DNA of 64,000 nucleotides, from NCBI GenBank assembly GCA_038209365.1, contig JBBQXS010000011.1:1-64000 (forward strand), read 5' to 3'. Numbering within the stretch: position 1 is the stretch's first letter; each line of letters opens with the position of its first letter. Positions 23,969 through 31,092 of the stretch are shown piece by piece. The position numbers and the translations under genes are program-made. This DNA comes from DASQHW01 sp038209365 (GTDB taxonomy: Bacteria; Actinomycetota; Acidimicrobiia; IMCC26256; PALSA-610). Below the pieces are notes generated by a model, which saw nothing but the letters and a program-made list of their open reading frames with translations, was not told where the DNA came from and did no database searches.

Positions 23969-25057
23969 ATGCCGGCTGCCGAACAGAGGGGTCCCGTCTT
24001 GACCGCATCGTTGTCGAATCGGCGCGCGCGACGCGCCGCCGCCATCTTCTTCCTTCTCGCACTGCTCGCCGCCGCATGCGGGAGCTCGAGCAGCGGCTCG
24101 TCCGACAACACGCTGAACGGCTCGGGCTCGACGTTCCAAAAGACATTCGACGAGGTGGCGATCGCGGCCTTCAAGCAGAAGAGCCCGGGCGTGACGGTCA
24201 ACTACGCCGGCGGCGGGTCCGGCAAGGGCAAGACCGACCTGCAGAGCAAGACCGTCGACTTCGCCGGCACGGACAGCCTCATCAAGGACGAGGAAAAGGC
24301 GGGGTACCAGGGCGGCGCAGTGCTGTACTTCCCGACCGTCTCCGCACCGATCACCGTCTCGTACAAGGTGGCCGGCCTCGACAAGCTCCAGCTCTCCGCC
24401 GAGTCACTCGCGAAGATCTTCTCCGGGGATGCGAAGAAGTGGAACGATGCGGCGATCGCCGATGACAATCCCGGCGTCAACCTGCCGTCGACCGACATCG
24501 TGATCGTCCACCGCGCCGATGCCTCGGGCACGACGAGCAACTTCACCAAGTACCTCGTGAGTGCGGCCGGGAGCGCGTGGACGCTCGGCAGTGGCGACAC
24601 CGTCACCTGGCCGGCCGATTCACAGGCGGGACAGGGCAACGCAGGTGTCGCGCAGATCATCGGCCAGACCGACGGTGCGATCGGCTACGTGGACTTCAGT
24701 GACGCGGTGGCCGCGAACCTCACGTTTGCGTCGATCAAGAACTCCGCCGGCAACTACACGGAGCCGACGCTGGAGAGCGCGCAAGCTGCCGTCGAAAGCG
24801 CAACCATCGCGGACGACCTCACCTACAGCCCGCTCAACACCTCAGGCGCCGGCGCCTACCCGCTCACCGCGCCGACCTGGATCATCGTCTATGCCAAGCA
24901 GACCAACAAGGTGAAGGGCCAGGCGCTGAAGGACTTCCTCACGTTCGTGCTGAACGACGGCCAGGCCCTCGCCAAGGACGCCGACTACGCCAAGTTGCCG
25001 GACTCGTTGAAGGAGAAGGCGAACGCCCAGCTGAGCAAGCTCGAGATCCCGGCGTAA
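23969..25057 (+). CDS. pstS: Phosphate-binding lipoprotein PstS
   Basis: 362 aa from the ATG at 23969, supported by a TAACAT -10 box 8 nt upstream. A TTG at 23999 with GAGGGG 7 nt before it is a second candidate. The signal peptide ends in a lipobox (LLALLAAAC), so the protein is anchored outside the membrane. Phosphate-binding motifs include LNGSGSTFQKTFDEV, YAGGGSGKGKTD, VDFAGTDSLI and RADASGTTSNFTKYL. It captures phosphate for PstC/PstA. A three-unit PHO box precedes the promoter. pstC starts 10 nt downstream. Confidence 0.94.
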   Translation: MPAAEQRGPVLTASLSNRRARRAAAIFFLLALLAAACGSSSSGSSDNTLNGSGSTFQKTFDEVAIAAFKQKSPGVTVNYAGGGSGKGKTDLQSKTVDFAGTDSLIKDEEKAGYQGGAVLYFPTVSAPITVSYKVAGLDKLQLSAESLAKIFSGDAKKWNDAAIADDNPGVNLPSTDIVIVHRADASGTTSNFTKYLVSAAGSAWTLGSGDTVTWPADSQAGQGNAGVAQIIGQTDGAIGYVDFSDAVAANLTFASIKNSAGNYTEPTLESAQAAVESATIADDLTYSPLNTSGAGAYPLTAPTWIIVYAKQTNKVKGQALKDFLTFVLNDGQALAKDADYAKLPDSLKEKANAQLSKLEIPA

Positions 25058-25067
25058 CGTCACGCAC

Positions 25068-26027
25068 ATGACGGGCGTCGCCGCGACGAAGCGACCCAAG
25101 GCCGGCGACATCTGGAGCGACCGCGCGTTTCGCGCGGTCGCTCTGGTCGCCGGCCTGCTCGTGCTCATCATCCTCGGGCTGATCGCGTACACAACGACGA
25201 GCAAGGCGTGGCCCGCGTTTCGCGAGCAAGGCTTCAGCTTCGTCACGAGCGATCGCTGGAACCCGAACGTCGGCCAGTTCGGGGCCCTCGCGTTCATCTT
25301 CGGCACGCTCGTGTCATCGGCGATCGCGATCGCGTTCGCCGTACCACTCAGCCTCGGCATCGCACTGTTCATCACCGAGCTCGCGTCGAAGCGACTGCGC
25401 ATGTTCGTGACCTACGTCATCGATCTGCTTGCCGCGATCCCGTCGGTCGTCTACGGCTTCTGGGCGCTCGCCGTCTTCACGACTCCCGCGAAAACCCTGT
25501 ACACCCACCTCGCGGACACGCTGGGGAAGCTCCCGCTCCTGAGTCGCCTCTTCGGGGGGCCCGCGAGCGGTGCGAGCTTCATGACCGCGGGTGTGATCCT
25601 CGCGGTGATGATCATCCCGATCATCACCTCTCTGGCTCGCGAGGTGCTGCTGACGGTCGCGCAGGACGACAAGAACGCCGCGTGGGCGATGGGCGCGACG
25701 CGCTGGGAGATGTTGCGCGTCGCGGTATTCCCGCGCGTGCGAAGCGGGCTCGTCGGCGCCGTGATGCTCGGACTCGGACGCGCGATGGGAGAGACGATCG
25801 CCGTGGCGTTGGTGATCGGGAACTCGCCGCAGATCACGTCGCATCTCTTCCGGACGGGCGACTCGATGGCATCGGTCATCGCCCACAACTTCCCCGAAGC
25901 GACCGGCGTGCCGCGCGCGGCGCTCATCGGCATGGGTGTCGTGCTGTTCGCGATCACGATCGTCGTCAACATCACCGCGCGCTTCATCACGCGGCGGACG
26001 GCGCGCGCGATGGGAGCCGCGCGATGA
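25068..26027 (+). CDS. pstC: Phosphate ABC permease PstC
   Basis: 319 aa, ATG start. Six membrane helices are predicted by eye, and the EAA loop for ATPase contact is in EVLLTVAQDDKNAAWAMGAT. The region AIPSVVYGFWALAVF matches PstC. It forms the channel with PstA and is driven by PstB. It is co-transcribed with pstS (10-nt gap) and pstA, whose ATG overlaps this stop (ATGA). Confidence 0.94.
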   Translation: MTGVAATKRPKAGDIWSDRAFRAVALVAGLLVLIILGLIAYTTTSKAWPAFREQGFSFVTSDRWNPNVGQFGALAFIFGTLVSSAIAIAFAVPLSLGIALFITELASKRLRMFVTYVIDLLAAIPSVVYGFWALAVFTTPAKTLYTHLADTLGKLPLLSRLFGGPASGASFMTAGVILAVMIIPIITSLAREVLLTVAQDDKNAAWAMGATRWEMLRVAVFPRVRSGLVGAVMLGLGRAMGETIAVALVIGNSPQITSHLFRTGDSMASVIAHNFPEATGVPRAALIGMGVVLFAITIVVNITARFITRRTARAMGAAR

Positions 26028-26953
26028 GCATCGCGTCTCCTCCCGCACCGCCCACCGCGTCCGACCCCAATCCCGCGTCCTCGATCCTGGAACGAGCGCT
26101 CTCGCCGCGGCGGCGCGTCGTCAACAACCTCGCGACCGCGTGGATGATGGCGTCGCTCCTCGTCGCGCTCGTGCCACTCGCCGTCATCGTCGCGTACGTC
26201 ATCAGCAAGGGTGCCGGCGTCATCAACGGCGACTTCCTCATCAAGGACCTCCCGATCATCACGCAGTTCGCGGGAGGCGGGATCAAGCCGGCGATCGTCG
26301 GCACGGTCGTGATCACCGGCCTCGCTGCCCTCTTGTCCATCCCTCTCGGCGTCCTCGCGGCCGTCTACCTGAACGAGTACGGGCGCGACAAGCCCGTCGC
26401 CAATGTGATCCGGTTCATGGCAGGCGTGATGACCGGCGTGCCGTCGATCGTGATGGGCCTGTTCGTCGCGACGATCTGGGTCAGCTCGGGGCTGCACCGC
26501 GGCTATTCGGGCCTCGCCGGTTCCCTCGCGCTGGGTGCGCTGATGTTGCCGATCGTGATCCGCTCATCGGAAGAGATGCTGAAGCTCGTGCCGGACGACC
26601 TGCGGGACGCGAGCGACGCGCTCGGTGCACGGAGGTGGCGTACCGTCCTCTCGGTCGCGCTCCCCGCGGCGCTGCCGGGCATCGTGAGTGGCGCCATGCT
26701 CGCGGTCGCGCGTGCCGCGGGGGAAACCGCGCCATTGCTGTTCACGATCGGGATCACGAGGTCGACGAACGCGAACCCTTTCCGTGGCACAAACACCGCG
26801 CTCTCGCAGGAGATCTGGTTCAACGCCCAGACGCCGTTTGCCGCAGCGAAGGACCGCGCCTGGGGCGAGGCGCTGACGCTGATCGTGATCGTGTTCGTCT
26901 GTACGGTGATCGCGCGGCTGGTGTCATCGCGCTTCGCGATGGCGCGACGCTGA
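26024..26953 (+). CDS. pstA: Phosphate ABC permease PstA
   Basis: 309 aa; the ATG overlaps the pstC stop by 4 nt. Six helices are predicted by eye, with the PstA motifs LAAVYLNEYG, MTGVPSIVMGLF and the EAA loop RSSEEMLKLVPDDLRDASDA, plus AGETAPLLFTIG. It is the second half of the phosphate channel. The operon ends here without pstB, which lies in the divergent operon. Two copies of TGACTCCTCGG start at the stop codon, with a third near-copy 42 nt on. Confidence 0.94.
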   Translation: MSIASPPAPPTASDPNPASSILERALSPRRRVVNNLATAWMMASLLVALVPLAVIVAYVISKGAGVINGDFLIKDLPIITQFAGGGIKPAIVGTVVITGLAALLSIPLGVLAAVYLNEYGRDKPVANVIRFMAGVMTGVPSIVMGLFVATIWVSSGLHRGYSGLAGSLALGALMLPIVIRSSEEMLKLVPDDLRDASDALGARRWRTVLSVALPAALPGIVSGAMLAVARAAGETAPLLFTIGITRSTNANPFRGTNTALSQEIWFNAQTPFAAAKDRAWGEALTLIVIVFVCTVIARLVSSRFAMARR

Positions 26954-27003
26954 CTCCTCGGGGCTGACTCCTCGGAGCGACTCGCGGGGCCCTGACTACT
27001 CGG
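26951..27003. repeat. Three near-identical 11-bp repeats at the pstA 3' end
   Basis: TGACTCCTCGG occurs at 26951-26961 and 26965-26975, and TGACTACTCGG (one mismatch) at 26993-27003. The first contains the pstA stop codon and the last overlaps the stop of the convergent gene. Confidence 0.6.
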
Positions 27004-27265
27004 GCTCGTCGCCGAGATCCCACTCGAGGATGAGGTGCTCGCGCTCGGCATCGCGGGCGACCCGTTCCCGGTTGCGACGGAACTGCGGGTCGTAGACCGG
27101 AAGCAGCTGGAGCCGCGCCATTGCCCGCTGACGGAATTCGTCGATCGCACGCTGATCGCCGAACACGCGATGGATCTCCCAGTGAGGCGCGACGGGGCCC
27201 GTGTACAAAATCTTCACATGGCCTTGCGGCGGGATCTCTTCGATCTCTTCGGGCTCGATCGCCAT
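26996..27265 (-). CDS. Conserved-looking hypothetical protein (89 aa)
   Basis: 89 aa from the ATG at 27265, with GAGGAG 8 nt upstream. It is acidic at the N-terminus (MAIEPEEIEEIPPQGHVKIL), has no membrane segment or Cys motif, and is rich in Arg/Glu in the second half. I do not recognise a family. A TAGCCT -10 candidate lies about 25 nt upstream. It is convergent with pstA (42 nt between stops) and divergent from whiB. The good ribosome site and normal codon use support a real gene. Confidence 0.6.
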   Translation of the reverse strand: MAIEPEEIEEIPPQGHVKILYTGPVAPHWEIHRVFGDQRAIDEFRQRAMARLQLLPVYDPQFRRNRERVARDAEREHLILEWDLGDEPE

Positions 27266-27498
27266 GACGAACTCCTCGATAGGGAACAGGAAAGGCTACC
27301 GAAGAACCTCGGTCGCCGCGTCCCGTGCGATCCAGGGCGGCCTGCGGCGCCGTACAGTCAACGGAACGAAATTCGAAGATCGATGCAGCGTCAGCGGCTC
27401 CTCGGACGTCTGGGAGTTTGCTGAACGAATCAACAGGGCAGGCCCTTTTCGAACTTCGGTAACCGCCGAGCCGTAGGCTCCGTCTGAAGGAGGTGACC
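27266..27498. other. Intergenic region (233 bp) upstream of whiB
   Basis: No gene seen. It contains TAGCCT (minus strand, ~27290) for the 89-aa gene, and TAGGCT (27474-27479) as a -10 candidate for whiB, followed by the strong AAGGAGG site. Confidence 0.45.
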
Positions 27499-27759
27499 GT
27501 GGACGACATTCCCAAGGAATACGAGTGGATGCTCCACGCACGCTGCCGAGGGGCGGCCCCTACCGAGTTCTTCCCCTCCGATGGTCTCGGTGTCGAGTCC
27601 GCGCAGCGCATCTGCGTGGCGTGTCCCGTGCGCGTCGAATGCCTCGAGTACGCGCTCGAGCACCACATCGAGCACGGCGTATGGGGCGGGGCTTCCGAAC
27701 GGGAACGGCGCCGCATTCTCCGTCGCCGACGCGGCCTCGCGCCCGCGCAGCGCCCGTAG
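27499..27759 (+). CDS. WhiB-family Fe-S transcription factor
   Basis: 86 aa from GTG at 27499. AAGGAGG (27487-27493) ends 5 nt before this codon, while the earlier GTG at 27493 overlaps the ribosome site, so 27499 decides the start. The four cluster-binding cysteines are Cys16, Cys39, Cys42 and Cys48 (CxxCxxxxxC in ICVACPVRVECLEYAL), followed by GVWGGASERERRRILRRRRG, the WhiB turn and basic DNA-contact tail. Such proteins partner with the sigma factor and respond to redox state. WhiB-type proteins are confined to Actinobacteria and their phages. Confidence 0.92.
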   Translation: MDDIPKEYEWMLHARCRGAAPTEFFPSDGLGVESAQRICVACPVRVECLEYALEHHIEHGVWGGASERERRRILRRRRGLAPAQRP

Positions 27760-27774
27760 GCCCGTCGCTTCGGT

Positions 27775-28770
27775 TCATCCCGTGGTGCAGGCGTGGAGCA
27801 GGAGCTCCACGTCGTCGAGAGACGACGACACCTGGAATGGCACCGCGCCGACGCCGAGCACGATCGTCTCGACGCCGAGCGCCTCCCACCCGTTCACCTG
27901 CTCTCGCACCTCCTCGACGGTGCCGACGAGCCGTCCCTTGCGGAACGACGCGAGGTCGACGTCGTCGAGGATCCCGGGCGGCGACGTCGACTTGAGGCGC
28001 GCGAACCGTTGCTCGAGGTCGCGCGCGTTCTCGCCGCACAGCGCGTAGAGACCCAGGGTTCGCCATACGCTCGCGGGGTCGCGGTCCACGCGTGCGCACG
28101 CAGCCTCGAGGACCCGCAGCCGCGCCGCATAGTCGTCGGGCGTCCACGCCCAGCAGGTGTTCCAACCGTCGGCGTGCGCGGCGACGATGCGCAACAACCG
28201 GTCGCCCTTGCCGCCGACGAAGACGCGGGGCCGCGGCTGCTGCTGCGCGGCCGGCATGTTCTTCGCATCGATCGCGCCGTGGTACACGCCTTCGTAGGTG
28301 AACGGTCCGCCGGAGAGCAGACCCTTCACCACCTCGAGCGCCTCTGTCAGCCGATCGAGACGCTCGCCCGGGGGCGGCATCTTCATGCCGATCGCCTCGT
28401 ACTCGGGTTCGTACCATCCCGCGCCGAGTCCGACGTCGAGGCGGCCGTCGCTGATCCGGTCGAGCGATGCGAGGGCCTTGGCGAGCACCGACGCGGGGCG
28501 CAACGCCTCGCACAGCACGAGCGTCCCGACGCGCACATCGGGCACGGCGCGTGCGAGCGCGGCCAGGGTCACGAGCGGCTCGAAGGAGTCCTCCTGGTCG
28601 GGTGGCCCGCCGTACTTCGCGAGATCCCAGAAGAGGTGGTCCGACAGCCATACCGATGACGCGCCGGCGTCACGAGCCGCAGTTGCATACCGAGCGATCG
28701 TCTCGAATCGAAGTGGTCGCTCGCCGGCGACAGAGAAGTCGTACTGCGGGAGCGCGAGACCGAATCGCAT
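27775..28770 (-). CDS. LLM-class F420-dependent oxidoreductase
   Basis: 331 aa, ATG start with TAGCCT (28779-28784) 8 nt upstream. The luciferase-like TIM barrel is evident: MRFGLALPQYDFSVAGERPL at the N-terminus, SVWLSDHLFWD, then LASLDRISDGRLDVGLGAGWYEPEYEAIG, the typical F420-binding stretch. Members reduce or oxidise diverse substrates using F420 or FMN; the substrate is not predictable. It is convergent with whiB (15 nt) and diverges from the formiminotransferase gene. Confidence 0.88.
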   Translation of the reverse strand: MRFGLALPQYDFSVAGERPLRFETIARYATAARDAGASSVWLSDHLFWDLAKYGGPPDQEDSFEPLVTLAALARAVPDVRVGTLVLCEALRPASVLAKALASLDRISDGRLDVGLGAGWYEPEYEAIGMKMPPPGERLDRLTEALEVVKGLLSGGPFTYEGVYHGAIDAKNMPAAQQQPRPRVFVGGKGDRLLRIVAAHADGWNTCWAWTPDDYAARLRVLEAACARVDRDPASVWRTLGLYALCGENARDLEQRFARLKSTSPPGILDDVDLASFRKGRLVGTVEEVREQVNGWEALGVETIVLGVGAVPFQVSSSLDDVELLLHACTTG

Positions 28771-28778
28771 CGATTGAA

Positions 28779-28784
28779 AGGCTA
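28779..28784 (-). promoter_or_regulatory. Probable -10 box (TAGCCT) of the LLM oxidoreductase gene
   Basis: TAGCCT on the minus strand ends 8 nt before the ATG at 28770; no ribosome site is present. Confidence 0.45.
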
Positions 28785-28795
28785 CAGACCGCCCC

Positions 28796-28801
28796 TACGC
28801 T
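28796..28801 (+). promoter_or_regulatory. Probable -10 box (TACGCT) of the formiminotransferase gene
   Basis: TACGCT ends 6 nt before the GTG at 28808; leaderless spacing. Only 11 nt separate it from the minus-strand -10 box of the divergent gene. Confidence 0.45.
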
Positions 28802-28807
28802 GATGAG

Positions 28808-29701
28808 GTGCTGGAGTGTGTCGCGAACGTCTCCGAAGGCCGCAACATGGATCTGCTTCGGTTGTTCGCGGAGGCGTGCGGGCCGTCCCTGCTCGACGTG
28901 CACTCCGACGCCGACCATCACCGCTCGGTCTTCACCCTCGCCGGTCCCGAACCTGGCGACACATGCGAAGGCGCCCGCGCGCTCGCCGCAGTCGTCGCCC
29001 GGCGAGGCTCTCTCGTGGGTCACGACGGCGAACATCCCCGGTTCGGGGTGCTCGACGTGGTGCCGTTCGTCGCGCTGGGCGGGACAACCGCCGAGCGGGT
29101 GCAGGCGGCCGACGAGGCACGCGCGTTCGGCAAATGGTGGTCCGAGCACTCCAAGGTTCCGGTGTTCCTCTACGACGACGCGGACCCCGAGGGTCGAGAC
29201 CTTCCGTCCACGCGCGCGCAGGCGTTCCAGACGCGCCGGCCCGATTTCGGGCCGGCCGCGCCTCACGCCGAGCTGGGCGCGACCGCGGCGGGAGCGCGCC
29301 GTGCGCTCGTCGCGGTCAACTGTGTCCTGGCGACGCGCGAGATCAGCGTCGCTCGTCGTATTGCGCGCATGGTGCGCGAGCGCGACGGCGGTCTGGCGGG
29401 CGTGCGTGCGCTCGGCTTCTACCTGCCGGGAGCTCGCCGCGTGCAAGTCTCGATGAACCTCACCGATCTCGACCGGACCGGCATGCAGGAGGCATGCGTG
29501 CGTGTGCGCGACCTGGCCACGCAGCTCGGTTCGGACGTCTCCCGCGTCGAGCTCGTCGGGCTCTTGCCGCGGCGTGAGCTCGACCGGTGCTCCGACGAAT
29601 TCCTGTCGTGGAGCCGGATCGACCGGGCCTCGACGATCGAGGAACGCATCGGTCAGGGTCCACGCTGGTGGCCGGGCGACCCCATCCCTGACTCCGTGTG
29701 A
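28808..29701 (+). CDS. Glutamate formiminotransferase-like protein
   Basis: 297 aa, GTG start. It matches the formiminotransferase half of FTCD: LECVANVSEGRN at the start, VHSDADHHRSVFTLAG, and HPRFGVLDVVPFV, which holds the catalytic His. The enzyme class moves a formimino group from formiminoglutamate to tetrahydrofolate in histidine breakdown. The cyclodeaminase half is absent, and no hut genes are near, so the physiological substrate is uncertain. It ends 10 nt from the convergent whiB. Confidence 0.85.
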   Translation: MLECVANVSEGRNMDLLRLFAEACGPSLLDVHSDADHHRSVFTLAGPEPGDTCEGARALAAVVARRGSLVGHDGEHPRFGVLDVVPFVALGGTTAERVQAADEARAFGKWWSEHSKVPVFLYDDADPEGRDLPSTRAQAFQTRRPDFGPAAPHAELGATAAGARRALVAVNCVLATREISVARRIARMVRERDGGLAGVRALGFYLPGARRVQVSMNLTDLDRTGMQEACVRVRDLATQLGSDVSRVELVGLLPRRELDRCSDEFLSWSRIDRASTIEERIGQGPRWWPGDPIPDSV

Positions 29702-29711
29702 CCGGCGTCGG

Positions 29712-29996
29712 TCAGGCGCTGGCGAGGCCGCGGCGCGCGAGCGCCCGCTGCCGGCGGATGCGGCGACGCTCCCGCTCCGACATGCCTCCCCAGATGCCGA
29801 ACTTCTCGCCGTGTCGCAACGCGTACTCGAGGCACTCCATGCGCACCTCGCAGCCGCCGCAGACCGACTTGGCCTCCTTCGTGGAGGCGCCGCGCTCGGG
29901 GAAGAACAGGTCCGGGTCGACGCCGAGACAGTTGGCACGCTCCTGCCAACGCCGGTCTGAGGCGTCGGTCTCGAGCTGGATCAGCATCTCTCTCAT
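29712..29996 (-). CDS. Second WhiB-family Fe-S transcription factor
   Basis: 94 aa from the ATG at 29996, with GAGGGGGC about 6 nt upstream. Cysteines Cys23, Cys46, Cys49 and Cys55 (RANCLGVDPDLFFPERG, then VCGGCEVRMECLEYAL) bind the Fe-S cluster. IWGGMSERERRRIRRQ is the WhiB turn and basic tail. The pattern fits the WhiB1/WhiB2-like group that controls division and development. It lies 2.2 kb from the other whiB and on the opposite strand. The 222-bp upstream gap probably holds its promoter. Confidence 0.92.
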   Translation of the reverse strand: MREMLIQLETDASDRRWQERANCLGVDPDLFFPERGASTKEAKSVCGGCEVRMECLEYALRHGEKFGIWGGMSERERRRIRRQRALARRGLASA

Positions 29997-30218
29997 CGGC
30001 TGCCCCCTCGTTGGTGGATTGTTGGCCCTCAGCCCGGCCGGGCACCGGGGTCGTCGGGCCGCTGAAATGCCGCCGATGGAATTACAGCGGTGTCATCATG
30101 GCCGCGTGCCACCGCCGGCGCAAGGGGCGAGGAGGAGGCGGGCACAAGAGAACGCGGTACGTGGGCGCGCGCGCTCATCTCGTGGCCTCACGCGTTCGGC
30201 AATCGAGGCCGGCGAGCG
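29997..30218. other. Intergenic region (222 bp) upstream of the second whiB
   Basis: No supported gene. It contains an AT-richer spot (TGTAATTCCA on the minus strand, ~30078-30088) that could be a promoter or operator for whiB, but I could not assign a clear -35/-10 pair. Confidence 0.35.
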
Positions 30219-30656
30219 CTACGAGTCGCTGCGCTCCTGATCCTTCTGCTCGACCTTCTCGAGCCTGAGCGACGCCGAGTTCATGCAGTACCGGAGCCCG
30301 GTCGGGTGGGGCCCGTCCGGGAACACGTGTCCCAGGTGGGCGCCGCAGTTGCTGCACCGGGCCTCGGTGCGGACCATGCCATGGCTGGCATCGGTCGCCT
30401 CTTCCACGGCGTCGTCCTCGAGCGGCTCGAAGAAGCTCGGCCAGCCGGTGCCGGACTCGAACTTCGTGTCGGACGAGAACAGCGGCGCACCGCAACAGAC
30501 GCACGTGTACGTGCCGTCGTCGTGGCAGTCCCAGTACTCACCGGTGAACGCCCGCTCCGTTCCCGCCTTGCGGGCGACTTCGAATTGCTCGGGGGTCAGG
30601 CGCGCACGCCAGTCGGCTTCGGACTGCGGGAGCTGGTCTCTGGGTGTGGTCGGCAT
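30219..30656 (-). CDS. msrB: Peptide methionine-R-sulfoxide reductase MsrB
   Basis: 145 aa. MsrB motifs in order: GTERAFTGEYWD, CVCCGAPLFSSDTKFESGTG, WPSFFEP, the second zinc pair CSNCGAHLGHVFPDG, and the catalytic Cys in LRYCMNSASLRLEK. The enzyme repairs oxidised methionine in the cytoplasm. The ATG at 30656 lies inside the upstream receiver-like gene, a 61-nt overlap, so the two should be co-expressed. No strong ribosome site is seen, which fits coupling. Confidence 0.93.
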   Translation of the reverse strand: MPTTPRDQLPQSEADWRARLTPEQFEVARKAGTERAFTGEYWDCHDDGTYTCVCCGAPLFSSDTKFESGTGWPSFFEPLEDDAVEEATDASHGMVRTEARCSNCGAHLGHVFPDGPHPTGLRYCMNSASLRLEKVEQKDQERSDS

Positions 30657-30964
30657 GCCGCGTGCAACGCTCGCAGGTTCAGGCGCGTTCCCGCCAACGT
30701 GCAACGATCCGCGCCCAGGGATTTCGCGCGGGCAATGTCGGCTCGCTCGCCCACGATCGCGACGAGGCGGGGCCGCGTCGGCCAGCACCCGATCGCAGAC
30801 AGGACGCACCAGCCGTCGAGCGGCTCCCGACGCAGATCGATGATCACGGCGTCGAACCACTCCCGCTGGAGAAGCGCGACGGCGGCCTCCCCGTCGGGGG
30901 CGACGACCTGCTCGACACCCTCGAGCTCGAATCTCGGTTCCACGACCAGCACACGCGGTGACAC
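30596..30964 (-). CDS. Degenerate response-regulator receiver-like protein
   Basis: 122 aa from GTG at 30964, chosen because GGAGGAGGT lies 6 nt upstream. It has the alternating receiver fold: SPRVLVVEPRFELEGVEQVV, then FDAVIIDLRREPLDGWCVL with an Asp at the phosphoacceptor place. The paired N-terminal acids are reduced to one Glu and the conserved switch Lys is missing, so phosphorylation may be lost. There is no output domain. It overlaps msrB by 61 nt in another frame. A real but divergent pseudo-receiver is the best reading. Confidence 0.6.
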   Translation of the reverse strand: MSPRVLVVEPRFELEGVEQVVAPDGEAAVALLQREWFDAVIIDLRREPLDGWCVLSAIGCWPTRPRLVAIVGERADIARAKSLGADRCTLAGTRLNLRALHAACRPHPETSSRSPKPTGVRA

Positions 30965-31092
30965 CGAGCACCTCCTCCGTGAGCGGACCCGCCAACCGTC
31001 CCTGCCCGGTGACGTCAATATCGGCCACTCCCCGCGTTTCTTGCGGCATTTGACGACACAACCCGTCGCCGTGGGTCGCCTGAACGGGTGGG

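Noticed and set aside
27493..27495. Earlier GTG as start of whiB
   Set aside because: It overlaps the AAGGAGG ribosome site itself; the GTG at 27499 has correct 5-nt spacing.
27560..28651. Long minus-strand frame overlapping whiB and the LLM oxidoreductase
   Set aside because: Arg-rich shadow frame without motifs, covering genes with clear families in other frames.
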